Shown one piece after another: positions 1 through 7,830 of a DNA stretch of 16,985 nucleotides. Within the stretch, counting starts at the first letter, position 1. Every line of letters begins with the position of its first letter. The notes under the pieces were generated by a model. It had not been told where the DNA came from. It was given only the letters and a program-made list of their open reading frames with translations, and did no database searches. This stretch comes from an uncultured Clostridia bacterium. Lineage in GTDB: Bacteria > Bacillota > Clostridia > TANB77 > CAG-508. Location of the stretch: the NCBI GenBank assembly GCA_934167135.1, contig CAKPKI010000029.1:1-16985 (forward strand), given 5' to 3'. Made by a program: the position numbers and the translations under genes.

Positions 1-2182
1 GAACTATTTGGTATGTAACTGATGTTATTTCTCTCGCTATCTGAGATACTTGTTTTGTTATTGTATCTGGATATACTGTTTGTCCATTAGGTTTTACAAC
101 TTTTACTTTGATTTTTGCTACATTTTCTGCATTTTGTAAAATTGCTTTATCTAAGTATTTATCTGTTGCTTTTATTCTTACTGATACAGTTCCTGTTTCA
201 TTTATTATATCTCTGTTTATTCCATTACTTGAATTTAATTTACTTAAATTATCATCTGTTTTTTCAATTAATGGATCTATTACATCGACTATTACTGGTT
301 TATCTGGATCATCTCCGTCATCATAATCTAGTGTTATTGTTTTTGCACTATTTTTATTTCCTGAAGTATCATCTACTTTATCTGCTGAGAATACAAAATC
401 TACTGCACCACTATAGTCTTTATATTTTTGACCTTCATTATATATTAATTCAAAGTTTGATACTATAAATGTATATTCTTTTCCTGTTCCATCTGATAAG
501 TCCTCTGATGTTACGGTTGTGTGTAATTGTTCTGTTAAATCTGTTCCTGCAACTTTTATTCTTATATTATTTTTGTTTAATGTTCCATCAGCATTAATTA
601 TTGTGTCTTCTCTAATATATTTATCTGTTACAGTAAATTTAACTGTTAATGTTTTTGCCTCGTAATCTATATCTGGATTTTTTGCTCCTGTTACAGCTAA
701 ATACTTATAACTAATTACTGGTTTTATAAAGTCTACTATGCTATTTCTAAATGCTGGATATTTTTGATTTGTAGAGCTATCTCCATCTTCTATCCACTCT
801 GAATTTCCCACAGGTATTGTTGTTTCTATATTTTTATTTCCACTTTCATCTTCTATTGTTCCTTCTTCTATTACAACTTTGGTAACTCCATTTATTTTTC
901 CAAAGTTTCCAAGTGTTAATTTGTAACCAACGAATTTTTGGTTGTTAACATCTGCTAAACCTTGTTTTGTTGCTAATTGTTTTAAGGTATTTATATCTGT
1001 TATTTGTGTTAAATTCTTTGTTATTGATGTTTCTAATTTATCATCTACATATACTTTTATTTTATCTGTTGTTAATGTATTTGTTTTATAGTACTTGTCA
1101 CTTCCTATTATTGTTACATCTACTGTATCTGCTGTTGCTCCATTTCTTATTCTATTTATAGAACTTGTTCCATAGTTCCATACTGGGTTAACAACATCGA
1201 CTATTACTGGATCCTTGTGTTCCTCATGATTTTCTGGGTCATCTACTCCTATTGTTATTGTTTTTGCCAAACTTAAATTTCCGCTATAATCAACAATTCC
1301 TTTTTTTATTGTTCCATCTGAATTCAATTCTCCAGCTGGGAAGGCTATAGTCATTGGTCCACTATAACCTGTTCCATTTTCAGTTTCTAGTCCGTTTACT
1401 ATTAGTTCATATCTTTCTCCTATTTTTTGTTGTATTCCATTTATAGTTGTATATATATCTCCATTTGCTTTATAGATAATGTTTCCAACTGTTTTATCAG
1501 TGTCTATTGTTTTTTTAGCAAATATTCTTTCAACTTTTGTCCAATCTGGTACTTCTCCATCAACTCTTATTGTCATATTGTCAAGCGATATATTAGATTG
1601 TTTAAAATATTTATCTGTTATATCAAATACTACTGTTATATTTTTTCTTCCATAATCTATTTTTGTATTTGAATATTCGTATGTAAATTCTGGTCTAATA
1701 TAATCCGTAAACATTGTGCCAGTGTTGTTTGCATTTGTATTTTCATCCTCTTTTATTACTATTTCTGTCATTGTTCCTGTTGTGTCTATTGCTTGTAGAT
1801 TCTGGTTTCCATATATATCATTTAATGTTTTCTTTTCAATTTTTAATGTGATATTTCCACTCCACTCTTTGTAGTTTTTGCCCTGTTGACGTAATGCCTG
1901 TTCAAAGTTTGTTAGTGTTAATGTTTGTTCTATGTCATTTGCCTTTGTTATTGCATTTTCTACTACTTTTGAAGTTTCTAATGTTTTGGTTACACTTGTT
2001 GCTTCTTCTCCATCTATAAATACTTTTACCTGTTCATTAATTTTGTCATTGCTTAATTTGCTTGTTACATTACTTGTGTAGTCTTTTCCTGCTTCTGCAT
2101 TTGTTCTTCCTCGTAATGTTATTTTTATATTACTATTGCTTAGATTATTTGTGTCTATATTTATTTTTGATGATTGTTTTAT
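1..2182 (-). repeat. Gene B second Ig-like array, incomplete
   Basis: Module limits are: e 2182-1694, f 1693-1187, an a/b chimera 1186-722, a c-like module 721-275 and a d-like module from 274 to the edge. The last one begins DVIDPLIEK and carries a longer, divergent stretch before ATDKYLD. The module expected between a and c is missing as a separate unit. By analogy with the other superunits, another LRR domain should follow outside the window. Confidence 0.75.
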
Positions 2183-5100
2183 CCATTCTGTTCTGTATTT
2201 TGGATTTATTGTTCCTCTTGTGTAGTTTATTGCTGAGTCTGTAGCATTTGTATCTAGTTTGAAGTTGTTTTTGTCTAAATATATCTGTTCTGAAACATAT
2301 ATTATAACTCCTGATTTTCCTGTACTAGTATTAAACATGTTATCATGGCTACTTGCAATTTTTGTAAATGCTGGTCCTAAATCTAATGAAGTCATTTCAT
2401 TTTGTCCAGTTTCTTCAAACATTCCTGTCATGTCTGTTACACTTGTTGTATAAAATTTATCTCCTAATTTAAGATTAATCATTTGTTTTTTTCCTGTTGA
2501 TTTGAACATGTAACTCATATTTTTTACTTTATTCGTATTAAATTTGTCTCCCAACTCTAATGAAGATATTGTAGATATTTCTCCCACTCCCTCAAACATT
2601 TGAGCCATATTGGTTACATTGCTTGTATCAAATTGTTCTCCTAAATTCAAACTTTGCAATTTGTTATAACCTAATTGATAAAACATGTTTGTCATATTAG
2701 TTACTTCACTTGTATTGAAATTTTCTCCTAAATCTAAACTCTGTAATTTTTTATAACCTAATTGATAGAACATATATTGCATCTCTTTAACACTGTTTGT
2801 ATAAAATTTACTTCCTAAATTTAGATTTTCCATTAATTCATGCCCTGTATTTTGGAACATACTAGACATATTTTTTACATTGCTTGTGTCAAATTGTTCT
2901 TGTAAATTTATATTTCTCATTGATGTATATCCACAATTTAAGAACATTCCTGTCATATCTTCTACTGTAATTGTATCAAAATTAGCTTTTAAATCTAAGT
3001 TTTCCATACTTGTATACCCACAACTTTCAAACATATTTTTCATGCTTGTTACTTTAGAGGTATAAAATTTATTCTCTAAATTTAGTATTCTCATAGATTT
3101 ATTTCCTGTTTCTTTAAACATTTCATTCATGTTTGTTACATTGCTTGTATTAAAATTAATTCCTAAGTCTAAACTGGTCATTGAATTGTATCCTGTATAT
3201 CTAAACATACCTGTCATATTTGCTACACTCTCTACATTCAATATCCCTATATTACTAATTGTTTCTGTTGACATACATTTATCTGAACTACCTATATAGT
3301 TAAATAAATAACTTGAATTGTAATTTCCAAATATCTCATTATCACTACCAATATGAACATTCACAGTTCCATTTTCATTTGTAGTATACCATGCAAGTAT
3401 TGATTTATCTTGTTGTGCTGAAACATCCCATGCTGTTACATCTTTATATTCCTGAGCTGATTTATCATAAACACTAGAAGGTATTTTATCTTCAAATGTA
3501 ATATTATCTATATTTTGTCTTTCTATTTGTGTATTTTCCAAAAATCCACTTGTCGCTTCTGTTTCAGTCTCTGTTAAAGCTAATGCATTAAATATTAATA
3601 ATTCTGTCTCTTTGTTAAAATTTCCAGATTTATCTTTTATTGTCTTTGCACCAATTTTAACTTTTATTTGATTAGCTTCTTTTGGTATTCCTGCTCCACT
3701 AATTGTTATCGTATATTGATTTCCTATTCTGGTTGTCCCATCTGCACCATATACTGGTATTGCATTTCCAATATTTTTTGTAATTCCTACTGAGACTTCA
3801 CTTCCATTTACATATATTTTTATTTTGTCTGCTGTTAGACTACTACTTTCAAAATATTTGTCTGTTCCTTTTACTGTTATTGTTGCAGTTTGATTTGCAG
3901 TGCTTGCTGATGAACTAACTCTTTCCCATATTGGGTCTACTACATCGACAATTTTTCCATCTGTTCCTAGATTATCTTTTGCAACATCAATTCCAGATGT
4001 AATTGTAATTGCATTATTTTTATTTTGTGAACTATCAATTATTTTATTTTGTGGAATTGCAACTGTAATAATACCACTATAGTCCATAGTTTCTTTTCCG
4101 ACAAGTTTTTCAAGTTGTTCTAAATGTGATAATTTTAAAGTATATCTCTCACCTATCTTACTATTTTGACCTCTAACAGTATTATTTCTAGGTGAAACTG
4201 TTAATTGCTTAATTACTCCATGAACTCCTGTTTTATCCCAATTTGGAGTTTCTCCATCTATTTTAATATCTAAATCACTTTCAGTTAATGTTCCAGATGC
4301 ATAGTGTTTATCTGTTATATCAAATACCATTGTAAATGTTTTTCCATCATAATCTATATCTGATACTGAATATTGATAAGTTGCATTAGGTTTTATAAAA
4401 TCAACAAAATCGCCTTCAATATCTGTTTCTTCATTTCCATTTATTGTTTGATTATTTGGATCTTTATCTATTACCGCTCCTTCTGCAATTCTAATTTTTA
4501 CATTGCCACTCCAATCCGAATATTCCCTATTAAAATTGATTGCAGTTCTATCTTGTTCAAAATTACTTAATACTAGTTTATATTGATGTCCAATTATTTT
4601 AGTTTCTCCTTTTACTAGTCCAGTTAGATCAGATATTTTTGTTAGATTTCTACTTATCTGTGGTTTTTCTACTAACTCATCATCTATATATACAGAAATA
4701 TCATTTTCGTCCAATAAATTTGTTGTATCTAAATATTTATCTATTACATTAAATATAATTGTTTCTGTTTTTTGTGTTGAATCTTTATTTGACGATACCT
4801 TTTCTATTTTTGGCTTTACAAAATCAACATGCTTTAATTCAAATGTTTGCATTTTGCTTTTATTTCCAGATTGATCTGTTATTGTATCTTTTGCAATCTC
4901 AATTTTTGTTGTACCACTCCATTCAAAGAATTGTTTACCTTGTTGTTTAGTTTCTTCTTCCCAATTTTCCAATGTTAATGTATATTTTATTCCATATTGT
5001 ATGTTTTCACCATTTCGTGTTTCTGTTAAATTTTCTGGTGGTATTTCATCTAATTTTTTTGTTATACTTGTTGCTTCTTCTCCATCTATGTATACTTTTA

Positions 5101-6406
5101 TTTTATCTGTTGTTAAACTATTACTTACATAATATTTATCTGTTCCTATTAATTTTACTGTAACCTTTTTGTTTGCTTGGTCTATTGTAAAATCTTCTGT
5201 TTTCCACATAGGATCTACTACATCTACTATTTGTTCATTTCCAGTATTGTCTGGTTCATTAACACCTATTGTAATTGTTTTTTCAATACTTTTGTTTCCA
5301 GATTTATCTTCTGCAATTTCTTTTGGAAATATTATACTAATTGGTCCACTATAGTTTTTGTATTTTCCATCTAATGTTTGTTGTTCCAATCCACTTATTA
5401 TTAATCTATATTTTTCTCCTATTTTTACATTTTTTCCATTAACATTATTTTCTATATCTTCTAAATATGTTAAACTTTTTGTTATTTTATTATTTAGTTC
5501 TATATCTTCATCTTTTAACTTTACATTTAATAGCTCTCCTTCTGGATCATTTCTTAATTTTGTACTAGAAAAGTATTTATCAGTTACAGAAAAATCAACT
5601 GTTAATGTTTTATTTTCATAATCAATATTTCCATTTGAATAATTATATCTTATTTCTGGTTTTATATAATCAGTAAACATTTTACCATTTTCATTATGGT
5701 CTTTTTGTTCTGTATCTTCTAATTTTATATCTATCCATGATGCGTCATCTGTATTATCTAGTTCCATCATACTTTGGTTTTTGTATTGGTCTGTTAATAC
5801 ATTTGCATTATATGTATTTGTATTTTTACCTCTTCCACCAATTTTTAATGCTATATTTCCTGACCATTCTTTATATTGTTTTCCTTCTATTATTGTATCA
5901 TCTTCAAAGTCTGATAATGTTATGTTATATGTTACTTCTGCTTTCCCTGATAATTGATTTTCTGTTACAGTTTTTCCAGAAACAGTTATTTTAGGATGAT
6001 CTGGATATTTAGTTTTATCTATTTCTTCTCCATCAACAAATACAGTTATATTCTCTGAACTTAATGTACTTTCAACATCACTTGCATAATTTATATTTGT
6101 ATTTTCATCTAGTGTTTGATTCTCATATGCATATCCTTTTACTTTTACTGTTATTGTCTTGTTTGTAGTATTAATCGAACTTGATAACTTTTCCCATTTA
6201 GGTCTGTATATTGGATTTATCGTTCCATGTTCTATTCCCATTGTTGTTACTGTTCCTCCAATATTTTCTGCTGTTACTAAATTAACCTTTGGTGAATATG
6301 TATCCTTACTTGTTTCGCTTTTGTGAAAGTTTATAAAAAAGACTACCATCATGATTAGTATAATTATTACTGCTATAAATTTTACTTTTTTTCTCTTTTT
6401 TAACAT
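1..6406 (-). CDS. Gene B: giant membrane-anchored Ig-like/DUF285 LRR protein, 3' end missing
   Basis: The start is the ATG at 6406-6404, six bases after GGAGG. The frame stays open to the left edge (about 2,135 codons); I checked frame continuity at conserved motifs near 5657, 5212, 4390, 3934, 1691, 1186, 719 and 272. The N-terminus is basic (KKRKKVK) followed by one hydrophobic helix (residues about 10-28), with no clear AxA cleavage site, so it is a signal anchor or signal peptide. Then come a GTINPIYRPKWEK segment, six Ig-like modules (e, f, a, b, c, d), an LRR domain with ten DUF285 repeats plus a terminal one, and a second set e, f, an a/b chimera, a c-like module and an incomplete d-like module. 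It is paralogous to gene A and has its own promoter. The likely role is a surface adhesin or fibre; no enzymatic motif is seen. Confidence 0.95.
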   Translation of the reverse strand, partial: MLKKRKKVKFIAVIIILIMMVVFFINFHKSETSKDTYSPKVNLVTAENIGGTVTTMGIEHGTINPIYRPKWEKLSSSINTTNKTITVKVKGYAYENQTLDENTNINYASDVESTLSSENITVFVDGEEIDKTKYPDHPKITVSGKTVTENQLSGKAEVTYNITLSDFEDDTIIEGKQYKEWSGNIALKIGGRGKNTNTYNANVLTDQYKNQSMMELDNTDDASWIDIKLEDTEQKDHNENGKMFTDYIKPEIRYNYSNGNIDYENKTLTVDFSVTDKYFSSTKLRNDPEGELLNVKLKDEDIELNNKITKSLTYLEDIENNVNGKNVKIGEKYRLIISGLEQQTLDGKYKNYSGPISIIFPKEIAEDKSGNKSIEKTITIGVNEPDNTGNEQIVDVVDPMWKTEDFTIDQANKKVTVKLIGTDKYYVSNSLTTDKIKVYIDGEEATSITKKLDEIPPENLTETRNGENIQYGIKYTLTLENWEEETKQQGKQFFEWSGTTKIEIAKDTITDQSGNKSKMQTFELKHVDFVKPKIEKVSSNKDSTQKTETIIFNVIDKYLDTTNLLDENDISVYIDDELVEKPQISRNLTKISDLTGLVKGETKIIGHQYKLVLSNFEQDRTAINFNREYSDWSGNVKIRIAEGAVIDKDPNNQTINGNEETDIEGDFVDFIKPNATYQYSVSDIDYDGKTFTMVFDITDKHYASGTLTESDLDIKIDGETPNWDKTGVHGVIKQLTVSPRNNTVRGQNSKIGERYTLKLSHLEQLEKLVGKETMDYSGIITVAIPQNKIIDSSQNKNNAITITSGIDVAKDNLGTDGKIVDVVDPIWERVSSSASTANQTATITVKGTDKYFESSSLTADKIKIYVNGSEVSVGITKNIGNAIPVYGADGTTRIGNQYTITISGAGIPKEANQIKVKIGAKTIKDKSGNFNKETELLIFNALALTETETEATSGFLENTQIERQNIDNITFEDKIPSSVYDKSAQEYKDVTAWDVSAQQDKSILAWYTTNENGTVNVHIGSDNEIFGNYNSSYLFNYIGSSDKCMSTETISNIGILNVESVANMTGMFRYTGYNSMTSLDLGINFNTSNVTNMNEMFKETGNKSMRILNLENKFYTSKVTSMKNMFESCGYTSMENLDLKANFDTITVEDMTGMFLNCGYTSMRNINLQEQFDTSNVKNMSSMFQNTGHELMENLNLGSKFYTNSVKEMQYMFYQLGYKKLQSLDLGENFNTSEVTNMTNMFYQLGYNKLQSLNLGEQFDTSNVTNMAQMFEGVGEISTISSLELGDKFNTNKVKNMSYMFKSTGKKQMINLKLGDKFYTTSVTDMTGMFEETGQNEMTSLDLGPAFTKIASSHDNMFNTSTGKSGVIIYVSEQIYLDKNNFKLDTNATDSAINYTRGTINPKYRTEWIKQSSKINIDTNNLSNSNIKITLRGRTNAEAGKDYTSNVTSKLSNDKINEQVKVFIDGEEATSVTKTLETSKVVENAITKANDIEQTLTLTNFEQALRQQGKNYKEWSGNITLKIEKKTLNDIYGNQNLQAIDTTGTMTEIVIKEDENTNANNTGTMFTDYIRPEFTYEYSNTKIDYGRKNITVVFDITDKYFKQSNISLDNMTIRVDGEVPDWTKVERIFAKKTIDTDKTVGNIIYKANGDIYTTINGIQQKIGERYELIVNGLETENGTGYSGPMTIAFPAGELNSDGTIKKGIVDYSGNLSLAKTITIGVDDPENHEEHKDPVIVDVVNPVWNYGTSSINRIRNGATADTVDVTIIGSDKYYKTNTLTTDKIKVYVDDKLETSITKNLTQITDINTLKQLATKQGLADVNNQKFVGYKLTLGNFGKINGVTKVVIEEGTIEDESGNKNIETTIPVGNSEWIEDGDSSTNQKYPAFRNSIVDFIKPVISYKYLAVTGAKNPDIDYEAKTLTVKFTVTDKYIREDTIINADGTLNKNNIRIKVAGTDLTEQLHTTVTSEDLSDGTGKEYTFIVSNFELIYNEGQKYKDYSGAVDFVFSADKVDDTSGNKNSAKTITLDYDDGDDPDKPVIVDVIDPLIEKTDDNLSKLNSSNGINRDIINETGTVSVRIKATDKYLDKAILQNAENVAKIKVKVVKPNGQTVYPDTITKQVSQIAREITSVTYQIV
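722..1186 (-). other. Chimeric Ig-like module a/b in gene B
   Basis: The first half matches module a of the first array: GSDKYYKTNTLTTDKIKVY here against GTDKYYVSNSLTTDKIKVY there. After SITKNL the sequence follows module b instead: NLTQITDINTLK against NLTKISDLTGLV, then VGYKLTLGNF against IGHQYKLVLSNF, ending IVDFIKP like module b rather than GP. The switch point lies near 1000-1035. The unit is 155 codons, a normal single-module length. Confidence 0.65.
2183..3553 (-). repeat. Gene B DUF285/BspA-type LRR domain
   Basis: It opens with TSGFLEN and an N-flank containing AWDVS, SILAWY and YIGSSDKC, the usual lead-in to BspA-like repeats. From 3226 ten repeats of about 29 residues follow, each with a VxxMxxMF core, then a terminal SHDNMF unit and a cap ending in YTRGTINPKYRTEW. 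Repeats 3 and 4 share CGYTSM; repeats 6 and 7 share a YQLGY segment. Such domains are known from surface adhesins of Bacillota, oral bacteria and Mycoplasma; the ligand here is unknown. Confidence 0.88.
3554..6240 (-). repeat. Gene B first Ig-like array, six modules e-f-a-b-c-d
   Basis: Module limits, placed at the proline of each linker, are: e about 6240-5660, f 5659-5213, a 5212-4814, b 4813-4391, c 4390-3935, d 3934-3554. Each module is about 130-190 residues and has a DKYx motif near the start, a GxxYxL strand, usually Y/W-SG, and DxxGN or a relative near the end. DVVDP linkers precede a and d; KP linkers precede f, b and c. These look like bacterial Ig-like beta domains serving as a stalk, but I cannot name a specific Pfam family with confidence. 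Confidence 0.8.
6323..6406 (-). other. Signal anchor or signal peptide of gene B
   Basis: Residues 1-28 read as a short basic segment (LKKRKKVK) and a hydrophobic run (FIAVIIILIMMVVFFINF) followed by the polar HKSETSKD. This is a Sec-type export signal. No small-x-small cleavage site follows the helix, so it may stay as an N-terminal membrane anchor; cleavage cannot be excluded by eye. Confidence 0.85.
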
Positions 6407-6412
6407 TCTTTT

Positions 6413-6417
6413 CCTCC
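6413..6417 (-). promoter_or_regulatory. Ribosome binding site of gene B
   Basis: GGAGG on the minus strand, six bases before the ATG at 6406. It is a full-strength Shine-Dalgarno sequence and fixes the start of gene B; the basic plus hydrophobic N-terminus that follows supports the same start. Confidence 0.9.
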
Positions 6418-6457
6418 GTTTTTTGACTCAAATCTTCTATCTTATATCTCTACATAA

Positions 6458-6486
6458 TTTATATCATAATAGCCTTTTTTTTTCAA
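6458..6486 (-). promoter_or_regulatory. Sigma-70-type promoter of gene B with extended -10
   Basis: On the minus strand, TTGAAA (6486-6481) and TATAAA (6463-6458) are 17 bases apart. TG one base before the -10 box (6466-6465) makes an extended -10. Transcription should start near 6451, giving a leader of about 45 bases. The spacer begins inside a tract of nine A (6483-6475), and A-tracts of six and eight lie just upstream, as in UP elements. The call rests on consensus match and position only. Confidence 0.75.
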
Positions 6487-6530
6487 CTTTTTTCGGCTTT
6501 TTTTTCAAAGAAATTTATACCATATAAAGT

Positions 6531-6574
6531 AAAAAAAACATGAGGATTTACATATTATTTCCCCATGTTTTTTT
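6531..6574 (-). terminator. Rho-independent terminator of gene A, potentially bidirectional
   Basis: The inverted repeat pairs 6574-6560 with 6546-6531: seven A-U pairs, CATG with CATG, then one G-U, two G-C and one A-U pair. That is a 15-bp stem with a 13-base loop (6559-6547) ending in a run of eight U. It starts two bases after the gene A stop codon. The stem has A and T runs on both sides, so it could also stop transcription on the other strand, although no gene there needs it. Confidence 0.88.
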
Positions 6575-6576
6575 CT

Positions 6577-7830
6577 TTAATTTCTAGTTCTGTTTACTAT
6601 AAAAGCTTTTACATTTGCATAAATAGATTCTGGTGCATATACTGTAAGATTTATATTTCCCGTATTATTAAACATATTGTTGCTATTTGTTGGTATTTTT
6701 TCAAATAAAGGTCCTAAATCTAATACTTCCATTAATTGTGCTCCAGTATTGTCAAACATCTCACTTGTATCTGTTACTGATTTTGTATAGAATTTATCTC
6801 TTAAATCTAAACTTAACATCTTAGTATATCCTGTCTTTTTAAACATTTTAGACATGTTTTCTACAGATGTTGTATCAAAGTTTTCTCCTAAATTTAATGT
6901 TTCCATTAATGTATATCCTGTTTCTTCAAACATACTAGACATATTTGTTACTTTGCTTGTATTAAATTGACTTCCTAATTTTAATGTTTTCATTGCTTCA
7001 TGTCCTGTTCCTTTGAACATTGCTGTCATTTCTGTTACTTTAATTGTGTTAAAGTTAACTCCTAAATTTAGTGTTTCCATTGCTTCATATCCTGTTGCCT
7101 CAAACATATTATTCATTTTTGTTACATTACTTGTATCAAAACTTAAATTTAATGCTGTCATCACTTTATATCCTGTTTCTTTAAACATAGAACTCATATC
7201 TGTTACAGATGTTGTTTTAAAGTCTCCTAAATTTAATGTTTCCATTTTATCATGCCCTGTTGCTTCAAACATGCTAATCATATTTGTTACTCCAGCTGTA
7301 TTGAATTTTCCTCCTAATGTTAAGCTTGTCATGTTTTTATATCCTGTTTCTTTAAACATTCCTTCCATATTTCCTACACTGTTTGTATTTAATCCACTCA
7401 AGTCTAATGTCTTCATTGCATTATATCCAGTTGCTTGGAACATGCCTTTCATATTTGTTACACCTACTGTATTTAATAGATTTAGATTAGTAATAATTTC
7501 TTCAGTTGTGCACTTTGTTGAATATCCTATATAATTGAACAAGTATGTTGAATTTTGGTTAGCAAATATTTCACTCTTACTTATGTCTTCTCTATCTCTT
7601 TTTGCTACATTACTTGCTATATGAATTTTATAAGCTCCATTTTTTATCTCACTATTTACATACCATGCTACTATTGATTGATCTCCTTGTTCTGATACAT
7701 CCCATGCCCTTGTTGTATCTGTGATTCTTTCTTCATCATGGTTATATACCGAACTTGAGATTACTCTATCAAATGTTACATTATAAACATTTTGTCTTTG
7801 TATTTTTGTGTTTCCTAAAAATCCACTTGT
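6577..7830 (-). repeat. Gene A S3 LRR domain and C-terminus
   Basis: TSGFLGNT opens the N-flank (AWDVS, SIVAWY, YIGYSTKC). From 7461 nine DUF285 repeats follow, then a terminal NSNNMF unit. Two repeats are shortened (around LGDFKTTS and LSFDTSN), and one has VTDT in place of VTxM. The cap runs ESIYANVKAF and stops at IVNRTRN, without the YTRGTIN...TEW connector that ends the other LRR domains. Confidence 0.88.

Larger units (their letters stand above)
6407..6576 (-). other. Intergenic spacer between genes A and B
   Basis: This 170-bp stretch is the only non-coding DNA in the window. Read on the minus strand it holds, in order, the gene A terminator, a run of A-tracts, a sigma-70-type promoter, a 5' leader of roughly 45 bases and the gene B ribosome binding site. 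I see no small gene or riboswitch in it. Confidence 0.85.

Noticed and set aside
6471..6505. AGCC/GGCT pair with T runs in the spacer as a second terminator
   Set aside because: The stem is only four base pairs around a 20-base loop and overlaps the promoter. The T runs are better explained as A-tracts of the minus-strand promoter.
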